Source of the DNA: Bacillus sp. NEB1478 | GTDB taxonomy: Bacteria > Bacillota > Bacilli > Bacillales > Fictibacillaceae | Assembly (NCBI RefSeq): GCF_031582965.1 | Contig: NZ_CP134049.1 | Coordinates: forward strand, 930,001-994,000 | Reading direction: 5' to 3' | DNA length: 64,000 bases | In this document: piece by piece, positions 19,189 through 27,882 of the stretch | Layout of the letters: every line of letters begins with the position of its first letter | How positions within the stretch are numbered: position 1 is the first letter of the stretch | Translations under genes and position numbers: made by a program | Notes under the pieces: generated by a model | What the model saw: only the letters and a program-made list of their open reading frames with translations | Told to the model about the DNA's origin: nothing | The model's database searches: none

Positions 19189-19509
19189 ATGGAACTAACA
19201 GGTGTTTCAAAGCATGTTCTTTTATGTAACGGAGTCAGCTGTTCAAAGAATGGTTCAGAAGAAGTGACTAATTTAATCCGACAAGAGATTAAAAGATTAG
19301 GATTAATGGAAAAAATTCATACCACAAAAACACTTTGTAACGGGAGATGTAAAGAAGGGCCTATAGTTATTGTTTATCCTGATGGTGACTGGTATAAAGA
19401 AATAACTCCCAAAAAGAGTAGTCAGCTGATTAATAAGATAAATAACAACGAAAAGTTAATCGACTCTCTTTCATATAAATTTGAAGGTAAATCATTTAAA
19501 ACAATATAA
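19189..19509 (+). CDS. Thioredoxin-like [2Fe-2S] ferredoxin domain protein
   Basis: 106 residues with the thioredoxin-like ferredoxin pattern HVLLCNGVSCSKNG, then TTKTLCNGRCKEGPIVIVYP. The four cysteines are in the positions that hold a [2Fe-2S] cluster in related ferredoxins linked to metal or cobalamin metabolism. ATG 19189 has GGGGTGA 8 bases upstream and is preferred over GTG 19177. Last gene of the copper island; why a ferredoxin is here is unclear. Confidence 0.8.
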   Translation: MELTGVSKHVLLCNGVSCSKNGSEEVTNLIRQEIKRLGLMEKIHTTKTLCNGRCKEGPIVIVYPDGDWYKEITPKKSSQLINKINNNEKLIDSLSYKFEGKSFKTI

Positions 19510-19561
19510 ACCTGGAAAACCTAGATTTAACAAGGTTTATTCATCTGAAAGTGTTCATTAA

Positions 19562-19635
19562 TTGAGTTCGAGATGGAAGGTTCAATCCAATCGGATAAAC
19601 ATTGAAAGACCTTGGCTGCATGCCTAGGTCTTTTT
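19562..19635 (+). repeat. sufB 3'-end repeat, copy C, with terminator
   Basis: TTGAGTTCGAGATGGAAG followed by TTCAATC, then a CAATC duplication, CGGATAA and a hairpin (GACCTTGG/CCTAGGTC at 19608-19630, then TTTTT). This is the third copy of the end of sufB plus terminator. It lies outside any open frame and closes the copper island. The hairpin differs from those of copies A and B, so it may be the original chromosomal terminator of sufB. Confidence 0.8.
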
Positions 19636-19669
19636 AAATGTATTCGTCACTTTTTTCGTGTTAATGCTC

Positions 19670-20263
19670 TTATTTGATTTCGATCGCCGATGCAACGTTG
19701 TTCCAATCCGAAGCCATATTAGCCGTTTTGCCATACCAATCGGAGTGTCTGAATAAGACTCCTCTGCCATATCCTTGAGATGAAGTATGCTCCCACAGTG
19801 TTGTTGAATAGCTTGAAGAAGGGGATGCTGTACTTAAAGATGAAATTCTGTCATTCCATCTGGAGGATAAGTTTGTAAACCCATCTCTCCAATAAATATA
19901 GGCGCCGCCTTTGTTTTTATATTCATAAAAATCAGTACAACAAGCACCGCTGCCCATTATATCCACTTTATTTTGAAGTCGCTGTTTATCTTTTTCGATA
20001 AATGTCTCCAAAGTTTCCCTGCTAGTAAATCCATACGCCAGCCAATCGCCTTTTTTATTTTGTATGGGAAGAACCATCGTTACTTTTATATTTTTATCTG
20101 ATTGTGTATTCACGTTTGCCTGTGAATTAATATCATTTCCGTCCATTGTTAAATAATGAAACGATTTAATCGTATAATCTTTTTCTGCATACGTCGACAA
20201 GGTTGTAAAGCCCACCGCAACTAAAAGAAAACCTATCATGGAAATACAAAGTTTTACTCGCAT
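19670..20263 (-). CDS. Secreted beta/gamma-crystallin-like protein
   Basis: 197 residues from ATG 20263 behind GGGAGTG. There is a signal peptide ending near STYAEK. The C-terminal ~85 residues contain two Greek-key-like repeats with the calcium-type motifs WNDRISSLS and WNNVASAIEI and a FYEYKNKGGAYIYW strand, as in microbial beta/gamma-crystallin or protease-inhibitor I36 domains. Two adjacent Cys (GACCTDF) precede it. Likely a small extracellular protein; its role is unknown. Confidence 0.72.
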   Translation of the reverse strand: MRVKLCISMIGFLLVAVGFTTLSTYAEKDYTIKSFHYLTMDGNDINSQANVNTQSDKNIKVTMVLPIQNKKGDWLAYGFTSRETLETFIEKDKQRLQNKVDIMGSGACCTDFYEYKNKGGAYIYWRDGFTNLSSRWNDRISSLSTASPSSSYSTTLWEHTSSQGYGRGVLFRHSDWYGKTANMASDWNNVASAIEIK

Positions 20264-20635
20264 TTTTTTCACTCCCGTATTATTTTATTTAGATACTTTC
20301 GTCTAATAATGATCGATACTGAAAGCTTCTGTTTAAAATCTAGACGGAACAGTAAATTCTGCTTGTAACCAATGTTGAATCCAGTCTTAATTAGATAAGG
20401 TTTCAGGTTTCCTCCTTTCCAAAGCTTCCGATCCGCTTTAGCAAAACGTGTCAGGTATGCTTTTTTTGTTTGGCTATTTTTGTGAGCGTTTTACTTCAAA
20501 TAACCAAGACACTGCCAATTTATCTTATTTGGGTATAATTGTAAATGAATAATTTGTCTTAATATTCTGTCGATTTATATTATATAAGGATATTGTATTA
20601 GATAATTAGTCTTAATTTGTAAATTTTTAAAAGCC

Positions 20636-20672
20636 AAAAACCCTTGGCGCAAGTCGCACCAAAGGTATTTTT
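20636..20672. terminator. Bidirectional terminator-like hairpin
   Basis: ACCCTTGG at 20640 pairs with CCAAAGGT ending at 20667 (one mismatch). AAAAA lies on the left and TATTTTT on the right, so it can act in both directions. It serves the permease gene read leftward from 22085. The rest of 20273-20714 shows no gene. Confidence 0.7.
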
Positions 20673-20714
20673 CTCGAATTCATTTGTAGTATTAATATAA
20701 TTGGATGAAATGCA

Positions 20715-22085
20715 TCAATTATTATTGCACTTTTTTTCAGTATTTCTCTTTGTAAACATATAGGCGATGATTATAATCACAAACCAGACCGGTGTGATGA
20801 AAAGGGCGATACGTGTATCAGATGCAAAACCGAGTACCACAAGCACAAAAGCAAAGAATACGAGTACAATCCAGTTAATAACTGGTGATAAGGGCATTTT
20901 AAACGAAATCTTTCGTACTTCCTCTGGTTTCAGTTTTCGAAAGCGAAGGTGAGATACAAGGATAATTCCCCATATCCAGATGAAACAGATCGTAGCGATG
21001 CTTGTGACTAGAGTGAACACCTTTTCTGGTAATAAATAATTAAGCAATACGCCAAAGGACAGGAAGAATGTCGACACGATCAATGCGGTGGCTGGAACTT
21101 GCTTCTTGTTGAGTGAACCAAGCTTTTTCGGAGCTTTTCCTTCATTCGCCAGTGTATACAGCATTCGCCCGGTACTAAATAGACCGCTATTGCAAGACGA
21201 CATCGCTGAGGTTAAAACAACAAAATTGATGATGCCTGATGCAGCCGGAATGCCAATCAGCTTAAAGACCGACACGAACGGACTGGTTTCAGGATCAATT
21301 TTATCCCATGGATAGATAGACATAAGAACAATCAGTGATCCGATGTAAAAAAGCAGAATCCGTGCTGGAATGTTGTTGATAGCACTTGGAAGGGTTTTGT
21401 CAGGGTCTTGTGCCTCACCGGCTGTTACACCGACAAGTTCCACCCCTGCAAATGCAAAGAGCGCCATCTGGAAAGCGAGAACAAATCCAGTAAATCCATT
21501 AGGGAAAAATCCTCCATGACTCACAAGATTGGATAACGAAGCTTGAGTGCCATGACTTTTGTATCCCATAACGATCAAGACGATCCCAATAATAATGAGT
21601 GCTAGTATAGTAATGATTTTAATAAGAGCGAACCAGAACTCGATTTCTCCAAACGCTTTTACAGCCGACAAATTAATAAGAAGCAATACGAGTACTGCGG
21701 CGAGTGCCGGCAGCCACTGAGGAATACTAGGAAACCAAAACTTAACGTAGAGTCCGATCGCCGTAATCTCAGCCATCCCAGTTACGATCCAGCAGAACCA
21801 GTATGTCCACCCAGTGAGAAAACCTGCCCAAGGACCGATGAACGATTCAGCAAAATATGTGAACGACCCAGATGTCGGATTGTACATAAGCATTTCACCT
21901 AACGCACGCATCATAAAAAACAGCATAACTCCAATCAGTGCGTAATTCAGCATGATGGATGGTCCAGCAAGGTTAATTGATTTCCCTGCCCCTAAAAAAA
22001 GACCTGTCCCAATTGCTCCGCCAATCGCAATCAGCTGGATATGCCGATTTTTCAAACCCCTCTTCAAATTTTCATCTTTCTTCAT
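20715..22085 (-). CDS. Amino acid permease (AAT/CycA-like family)
   Basis: 456 residues, about 12 membrane helices. The N-terminal LKRGLKNRHIQLIAIGGAIG and GTGLFLGAG are the signature of the AAT family of proton-coupled amino acid permeases (CycA, AnsP, RocE, LysP types). Start ATG 22085 is preferred over the upstream TTG because GGAAAGG lies before it. D-serine/D-alanine/glycine-type transport is plausible, but the sequence does not settle the substrate. Confidence 0.9.
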   Translation of the reverse strand: MKKDENLKRGLKNRHIQLIAIGGAIGTGLFLGAGKSINLAGPSIMLNYALIGVMLFFMMRALGEMLMYNPTSGSFTYFAESFIGPWAGFLTGWTYWFCWIVTGMAEITAIGLYVKFWFPSIPQWLPALAAVLVLLLINLSAVKAFGEIEFWFALIKIITILALIIIGIVLIVMGYKSHGTQASLSNLVSHGGFFPNGFTGFVLAFQMALFAFAGVELVGVTAGEAQDPDKTLPSAINNIPARILLFYIGSLIVLMSIYPWDKIDPETSPFVSVFKLIGIPAASGIINFVVLTSAMSSCNSGLFSTGRMLYTLANEGKAPKKLGSLNKKQVPATALIVSTFFLSFGVLLNYLLPEKVFTLVTSIATICFIWIWGIILVSHLRFRKLKPEEVRKISFKMPLSPVINWIVLVFFAFVLVVLGFASDTRIALFITPVWFVIIIIAYMFTKRNTEKKCNNN

Positions 22086-22257
22086 CTTTTTGCACAACCT
22101 TTCCTGCGGCAAATAAGACAATTTAACATCTTATTTTCTTTTAGTATGGCAATTAAAATCAGTTGGTAATCTAGGAAGTTCATGAATAGATAGCATGGAG
22201 TTAGGGAAATGAATCATTAAGTAAATATTAACTTAGTGAATAATAAGGAGGAACGCA

Positions 22258-23712
22258 GTGGATAAAGAGAAAGGAAATAAATTGCAGCAAGAAGACATAA
22301 CAGTGGTTGATAGTAAGATTGCAAAGCAGTCGATTTTAGGAACTTCACTTGGTAATGCCATGGAATGGTTTGATTTTGGTATTTATTCCTATTTAGCAGT
22401 AACGATCGGCAAAGTGTTTTTTCCTGAAGTTGACCCATCCGCTCAGGTTATTTATGCGTTTGCCACATTTGCGGTAGCATTTATTGCACGGCCGATTGGT
22501 GGAATTATTTTTGGAATGATGGGTGACAGACTGGGCAGAAAGAAAATATTAGCGATCACGCTGATTATGATGGCGATTGCTACATTGAGCATAGGGCTCA
22601 TCCCAGGTTATTCATCGATTGGCATTGCAGCGCCTATTCTATTACTGGTAGCCAGACTCGTTCAAGGTTTTTCAACGGGTGGAGAATATGCAGGCGCAAT
22701 GACATTTATTGCAGAGTCTACACCAGATAAAAAGCGAAGTATCATGTCCAGTGTTCTTGAAGTTGGAACTTTAGCCGGTTATATTGCCGGATCAGGTCTT
22801 GTGACACTTCTGACTTATATTCTAGGTTCAGAGGCTATGCTGGACTGGGGCTGGAGAATTCCTTTCTTTATTGCAGCGCCTCTGGGATTAATTGGGTTAT
22901 ATTTTAGGTCTCATCTAGAAGAAACACCGGCATTTCAAGCGATGGAAGAAGAGAAAGAAGAAAAGAAAAACGATTCTTCTTTGAAAGAAATATTCACGAA
23001 TCATTGGGGAGCACTATTAATTTGCACGGGTATTGTCCTCTTTTACAATACTATTGTTTATATGGTTTTAACGTACATGCCGACCTATCTGTCCGAACAG
23101 CTAGGCTATGGTGAAACAAAAGGTTTGCTCATTATTTTGATTGTAATGGTTATTATGATTCCCTTTGTTATTGGAATGGGCTATTTGGGAGACAAAATCG
23201 GCCGTAACAAGATATTGATAGGTGCCCTGATTTTAACTATTATGTTAAGCATTCCAGCGTTTATGCTCGCAGGAAACGGGAATGGCTATAATGCCTTTTT
23301 CGGTGTGCTTATCCTCGGCTGTTTGCTGACTGCTTTTCAAGGGACATTGCCTGCAACATTACCGTCTTTATTTTTTACCAATGTAAGGTATGGTTCACTT
23401 GCCCTCACGTATAATGTGTCCACTTCTATCTTTGGCGGAACAACACCGCTTATAGTGGCTTGGCTTGTAAAAGAAACAAATAACAAACTGCTTCCCGCTT
23501 ACTATTTAATGGCGGTCTGTGTGATCGGTATCGTTGTAGTCGCCTTCTTTGTAAAAGAAACGGCAGGGCGGTCACTAAGAGGATCACTCCCAGCAGTTGA
23601 AGAGCCAAGTGAAATTAAAGAAGTACTGCAAAATCCAGATGAAGCTTTATGGTGGGAAGAAGAATTACAGATTGCTGATGGCGAAAAGAATAGCAGAAAG
23701 CAGTCTAGTTAA
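22258..23712 (+). CDS. MFS transporter, metabolite:H+ symporter (ProP-like)
   Basis: 484 residues with GTG start 8 bases after AGGAGG. The sequences LGNAMEWFDFGIYSYLA, RPIGGIIFGMMGDRLGRKK and GFSTGGEYAGAMTFIAE identify the MHS family (proline/betaine ProP, alpha-ketoglutarate, citrate carriers). The C terminus is hydrophilic. Compatible-solute or organic-acid uptake is likely. It is divergent from the permease gene and ends in its own terminator. Confidence 0.9.
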   Translation: MDKEKGNKLQQEDITVVDSKIAKQSILGTSLGNAMEWFDFGIYSYLAVTIGKVFFPEVDPSAQVIYAFATFAVAFIARPIGGIIFGMMGDRLGRKKILAITLIMMAIATLSIGLIPGYSSIGIAAPILLLVARLVQGFSTGGEYAGAMTFIAESTPDKKRSIMSSVLEVGTLAGYIAGSGLVTLLTYILGSEAMLDWGWRIPFFIAAPLGLIGLYFRSHLEETPAFQAMEEEKEEKKNDSSLKEIFTNHWGALLICTGIVLFYNTIVYMVLTYMPTYLSEQLGYGETKGLLIILIVMVIMIPFVIGMGYLGDKIGRNKILIGALILTIMLSIPAFMLAGNGNGYNAFFGVLILGCLLTAFQGTLPATLPSLFFTNVRYGSLALTYNVSTSIFGGTTPLIVAWLVKETNNKLLPAYYLMAVCVIGIVVVAFFVKETAGRSLRGSLPAVEEPSEIKEVLQNPDEALWWEEELQIADGEKNSRKQSS

Positions 23713-23729
23713 ATTGATTTAAAGTTTAA

Positions 23730-23770
23730 AGACCAATTCTTTTAAAGGGAATTGTGTCTTTTTTTTTTGC
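23730..23770 (+). terminator. Rho-independent terminator after the MHS transporter
   Basis: Stem AAAGAC-CAATTC/GAATTG-GTCTTT with a T-run of ten or more. The following gap to 24261 (about 490 bp) shows no convincing gene or RNA element. Confidence 0.85.
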
Positions 23771-24261
23771 ACCTACCACTGTTTTAAGCGCGATGAAAAT
23801 CATTCTAACTCACTGGTGTGGAGCTTTATTTTTCAGCCCAGCTTTTCATCCCGTGAAGGTTCCAAAAGCATTGAGTTAAAATTAAACGTCTAAGTAAACA
23901 GGGCTAGTACATGTGAAAGAACTTGATAGTCTTTTGACGTTTAGTATTAGAAAAAGATAGCACAAGCACTATATGAGACTGTTCCAATAGTGAGTAAAGA
24001 AGACACTTTGAGGCAGTCTCTTTACATATTGATCTGAACAAGTTTTACGGTATCGTTCTTTTATCCGATACACGAATCCAAATAAATCTACCAGGAAGCA
24101 TCATAAAGCTCATTAGACACCAAAATACCTCACCAGGACATAATTGGTAAAAATAGAATTTTACAATAATAATACTTAATAATTACATTTGCCCCATAGA
24201 TTGTTGCATAAAGAAATCGCTATGATATTCATGTTACATATTCTTGAAAGGTGGTAAATTT

Positions 24262-25716
24262 ATGTCTCATAGCTTTTTGAAAAGAATTACTGTGCTTGTT
24301 TTTTCTATGGTGCTGGCATTTAATCTTGTACCGGACAATATGCAGAAAACAAACGCAGCAACCTATGATTCTGAAACGGTTTCCTTTGGACCAGGTCAAA
24401 CCGTAAATCTTGTAGATGCATTAGTTTCAGAAATTGATAAAGCAACTTCCACTATTGATGGGGCATTTTATGAAATCCGCTATCAGCCATTTGTAGATGC
24501 TCTTATTCAAGCCAAGAATCGCGGCGTTGCCATTCGCATTGTTACAGATTCAGACTACCTTACTAACAGTTTTACCCAACAGCTTATTGATGCAGGGATC
24601 TCAGTAAAAGGAGATAACCGGTCTGCTCTGATGCATAACAAATATGCGATCATTGACGGAAAAGAAGTTTGGATGGGATCAACAAACGCCACAGATACAT
24701 GTAATGCGAACAACTATAATAATACGATTCTATGGGACTCATCTTCACTTGCATCCATCTATAAAACAGATTTTGAGGAAATGTATGTATACAATCAGTT
24801 TACAAAAACGGCATCACCTTCAACTGTTAGCGAACAAAAAGTAACAGTTGCCACTTCCACAGCAAATATCCCGGTTGAAGTATATTTTGCACCGGAAGAT
24901 AATCCGATTTCAGCTATTATCGATGTTGTTAATAATGCAAAATATAATGTTTACTTTGATTATTTCTCCTTCACAGATGATAACTTACGTACGGCATTAA
25001 TCAATGCAAAGAACCGTGGAGTGAATGTAGAAGGGATCCTTGATCAAAGTCAATATGGAAGCAACGGCCCTTATGGAGAATTTGCCTATTTAGCAAAAGA
25101 GGGAATCCCGGTTAGTATTGCTGATAACCCATATAACGGAAAATTACACGACAAAGTTCTTATTGCAGATAAAGGATATACGAGTGCGGCAGTAGTCACA
25201 GGTTCATTTAACGCAAGTGCAAATGCAAATGATTCGAACAGCGAAAATTTGATGGTTATTCATGATAAGACGACAGCTGACAAATACTATAATGAATTTT
25301 TAAGAATTCGAGGTTCATATGGACGCGGAACGGTATCTATCGATAAGAGCACTGTTGCAGCCGGAAGCAATCAAACGGTTAATGTAACGTTAAAAGCACC
25401 TTCAACATATCCGATACAAAAAGTTGATATAATGGCTCCACCGAAATGGCCGGATCCAACAGCGTCTACGGTAACGGCTGTAAAGAGTGATGGGACGAAC
25501 GTTTCAAGCCAATTAAAATTTTCAGGAAATTATGTATATATTGATACTGCTAACTTGTTAGGAAACCAGAGCATTACGTTTACTTTTTCAAACTGGACTG
25601 CTCCAACCATAGCTGGAGATTATACATGGTATACCCAAACAGTTGCCAGCTCTGCAGCCGATCTTTATGATTACTTGCCTGTAAATTATCAGGCGGCTTC
25701 TCTAATTGTTCAGTAA
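24262..25716 (+). CDS. Secreted phospholipase D-fold protein
   Basis: 484 residues with a signal peptide (hydrophobic stretch, then TNAAT). Two HKD motifs are visible: MHNKYAIIDGKEVWMGSTN in the first lobe and LHDKVLIADKGYTSAAVVTG in the second. Both His and Lys catalytic residues are present, so the enzyme should be active as a phosphodiesterase on phospholipid or nucleic acid. A beta-rich C-terminal domain of ~130 residues follows. ATG 24262 fits AAAGGTGG better than TTG 24244. Confidence 0.88.
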   Translation: MSHSFLKRITVLVFSMVLAFNLVPDNMQKTNAATYDSETVSFGPGQTVNLVDALVSEIDKATSTIDGAFYEIRYQPFVDALIQAKNRGVAIRIVTDSDYLTNSFTQQLIDAGISVKGDNRSALMHNKYAIIDGKEVWMGSTNATDTCNANNYNNTILWDSSSLASIYKTDFEEMYVYNQFTKTASPSTVSEQKVTVATSTANIPVEVYFAPEDNPISAIIDVVNNAKYNVYFDYFSFTDDNLRTALINAKNRGVNVEGILDQSQYGSNGPYGEFAYLAKEGIPVSIADNPYNGKLHDKVLIADKGYTSAAVVTGSFNASANANDSNSENLMVIHDKTTADKYYNEFLRIRGSYGRGTVSIDKSTVAAGSNQTVNVTLKAPSTYPIQKVDIMAPPKWPDPTASTVTAVKSDGTNVSSQLKFSGNYVYIDTANLLGNQSITFTFSNWTAPTIAGDYTWYTQTVASSAADLYDYLPVNYQAASLIVQ

Positions 25717-25740
25717 AACACTCAAAAATTATCATGTAAG

Positions 25741-25772
25741 CTGGATAGCATAAAGGCTATCCAGTTTTATTT
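25741..25772 (+). terminator. Rho-independent terminator after the PLD-fold gene
   Basis: Perfect 9-bp stem CTGGATAGC/GCTATCCAG with a 6-base loop, followed by TTTTATTTTTTT. Confidence 0.9.
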
Positions 25773-25909
25773 TTTTGTGCTCAAACGTCATATTTAATCC
25801 ATATGCCCAATGATATTCAGTATAAAGTTAATTTTAAATTATATATTATTAAATCCGAGTTGACATATAGAATTAATTGACTTAAAATTAACCATAATTT
25901 AAAAAGTAA

Positions 25910-26024
25910 CTCTTATTAAGAGCAGGCAGAGGGAATTAGCCCAATGAAGCCCGGCAACCATCAATATAAATATGTTTATATTGAAACGGTGCTAAATCTA
26001 ACAGCAAAGGCTGAGAGATGAGAG
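25910..26024 (+). promoter_or_regulatory. SAM-I (S-box) riboswitch
   Basis: The P1 helix pairs CTCTTAT (25910-25916) with ATGAGAG (26018-26024). Inside are the S-box hallmarks AGAGGGA, GCCCAATGAAGCCCGGCAAC and GGTGCTAAATC followed by AGCA. It binds S-adenosylmethionine and normally switches off methionine/cysteine genes. The 3' arm of P1 (ATGAGAGAA) can instead pair with TTCTCTTAT in the terminator that follows. Confidence 0.93.
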
Positions 26025-26047
26025 AATATACGGAATTAAAAGTGATC

Positions 26048-26080
26048 AGCCGTGTTCTCTTATGAACATGGCTTTTTTGT
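26048..26080 (+). terminator. Expression-platform terminator of the SAM riboswitch
   Basis: Stem AGCCGTGTTC/GAACATGGCT, loop TCTTAT, then TTTTTT. Part of the 5' arm and loop is complementary to the 3' arm of riboswitch P1, giving the usual exclusive antiterminator. Confidence 0.88.
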
Positions 26081-26175
26081 ATTGGAAAAGGAGTGGATTT
26101 TCTGACTTCCAAGGATGATCAACTCTATCCATTAACAGAGCTATGTTTTAAAAAAGGAGAAAGGAGTTTTGTTCC

Positions 26176-26991
26176 ATGCAAAAGCAGGATTGTTTGAGTT
26201 GGAGAGGAAAGGAACTGGCACTCACCATTCATTACCCGTCACGGAGAATTGAAGATCGTATATATCCTTTAGTTATTATTTGCCATGGCTTTACAAGTAC
26301 CCGAATCGGTGTCGATCGCTTATTCGTTAAAGCTGCACAAAAATTTGAAAACCTTGGTTTTGTTGTAATTCGATTTGATTATGCAGGTTGTGGTGAAAGT
26401 GATGGGGATTATGGCGAAAATGAATTTGCCGATTTTATTGATCAGACAAAGGCAGTTATTTCTTATGGCAGTAAACTGAAGGCGATTGATTCCAATCAAA
26501 TCTCATTAATCGGTCATAGTTTAGGCGGGGCTGTGGCAGCCTGTACCGCGGCTGCCGACCAACGGATCAAGAATGCTGTTTTGTGGTCCGCAGTAGGTAA
26601 TCCATTCGAGGATATTACCCGAATCGTCGGTTTTAACAACCACCATTCTCAAAGGAAAGTAATTATTGATCACCTAGGATACGCTATTACCGATAAATTC
26701 ATTTCATCTTTAAGGCATTTTTCGCCGATAACAATCTGGAACCCATTTAAAGGTAACGTCCTTTTTGTCCATGGAACTGCCGACGATACCATTTCGCCTG
26801 ACTATTGCACCTTATATTATCAGCAAGCTAAACAGCGCCCGCATGGAAGAAGTGATATGACATTAATTGAAGGGGGAAATCATACATTTTCTTCGATTCA
26901 GCAATTTAATGAGCTTATTTCAGAGACCTCTCAATGGCTTTTAAAGCATGTGACAATAGATCATCATTATCTCCTGAAAAAAAGTATGTAG
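26176..26991 (+). CDS. Alpha/beta hydrolase under SAM riboswitch control
   Basis: 271 residues. An alpha/beta-hydrolase fold with oxyanion sequence CHGFTSTR, the nucleophile elbow GHSLGGA (Ser), the acid in HGTADDTIS and the His in EGGNHTF. It resembles cytoplasmic serine esterases/acyl hydrolases. It starts behind GGAGAAAGGAG. The only upstream control seen is the SAM-I riboswitch, so a role in sulfur metabolism is implied, but the substrate is unknown. Confidence 0.87.
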   Translation: MQKQDCLSWRGKELALTIHYPSRRIEDRIYPLVIICHGFTSTRIGVDRLFVKAAQKFENLGFVVIRFDYAGCGESDGDYGENEFADFIDQTKAVISYGSKLKAIDSNQISLIGHSLGGAVAACTAAADQRIKNAVLWSAVGNPFEDITRIVGFNNHHSQRKVIIDHLGYAITDKFISSLRHFSPITIWNPFKGNVLFVHGTADDTISPDYCTLYYQQAKQRPHGRSDMTLIEGGNHTFSSIQQFNELISETSQWLLKHVTIDHHYLLKKSM

Positions 26992-27021
26992 AGATACTAT
27001 TGTCTAAAAAAGGGGAATAGT

Positions 27022-27058
27022 AAAAGCGAATCCGAGTTTCTGCGGTTCGCTTTTTTAC
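27022..27058 (+). terminator. Rho-independent terminator after the alpha/beta hydrolase
   Basis: AAAAGCGAA/TTCGCTTTT stem with six T. It closes the riboswitch transcript before nfrA. Confidence 0.85.
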
Positions 27059-27110
27059 ATAAGAAAAGGATATAATGCAATCAATCTATTTACATAAAGG
27101 AGCTGCTGAC

Positions 27111-27857
27111 ATGAACAAAGTTATACAAACCATTTTAGCTCATAAATCCGTCCGAAAATTTAAGTCGGAAATAGTAAGTGATGAAATCGTTACAACACTC
27201 GTAGAATGTGCTCAGGCAGCATCTACGTCGAGCTATCAGCAAGTTTATACGATTATAGGTGTAGAAGACTCAGAGAAAAAAAGAAAGCTTGCAGAGCTGG
27301 CAGGGAATCAATCGTATGTTGCTGATAACGGCTATTTCTTTGTTTTTTGTCTAGATTACAACCGCCATTTGCTTGCGTCTGAAATGATGGAAACAAATGT
27401 GCAAGACACGGTTGAATCGACAGAAGGATTTATCGTAGGTACTATAGATGTTGCACTTGCGGCTCAAAACCTTGCCATTGCAGCTGAATCATTAGGTTTG
27501 GGTATTGTTTATATTGGTGGAATACGAAATAATTTAAAAGAAGTATCCGAACTTCTCGATTGTCCTGATTATGTACTTCCGCTGTTCGGGATGGCCGTCG
27601 GCTACCCAGATGCTGAGCCGGGGAAAAAGCCTCGGATGCCTATAGAAGGCGTATTCCATAAGGATAGCTATCAGAAGAAAGAAGATTCGTTAACTTATTT
27701 GAATCAATATGAAAAAGAGTCCGCTGACTATTATACGAAACGTACTGGCGGCAAGCGTATTGAAGGCTGGGTAAGTCAGATGGCCGCAAGTATGACTTCA
27801 CCAAAACGGACTTATATGAAAGAGTTTGTACGGTCGAAAGGATTGAATAAAAGATAA
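27111..27857 (+). CDS. nfrA: NADPH-dependent flavin/nitro reductase NfrA
   Basis: 248 residues. Nitroreductase-fold FMN enzyme with HKSVRKFKSE, AASTSSYQQVYTIIG, AELAGNQSYV and GLGIVYIGGIRN, closely like Bacillus NfrA. It reduces nitro compounds, FMN or disulfides with NADPH in stress responses. ATG 27111 follows AAAGGAG; an upstream in-frame ATG at 27075 lacks a site. It is followed 25 bp later by yunF. Confidence 0.92.
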   Translation: MNKVIQTILAHKSVRKFKSEIVSDEIVTTLVECAQAASTSSYQQVYTIIGVEDSEKKRKLAELAGNQSYVADNGYFFVFCLDYNRHLLASEMMETNVQDTVESTEGFIVGTIDVALAAQNLAIAAESLGLGIVYIGGIRNNLKEVSELLDCPDYVLPLFGMAVGYPDAEPGKKPRMPIEGVFHKDSYQKKEDSLTYLNQYEKESADYYTKRTGGKRIEGWVSQMAASMTSPKRTYMKEFVRSKGLNKR

Positions 27858-27882
27858 GAGAGGACAGGCGGGTGAGGATCAT

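Noticed and set aside
871-19635. Intact integrative element or prophage
   Set aside because: No integrase, transposase, replication or phage structural gene is present; only the end repeats remain.
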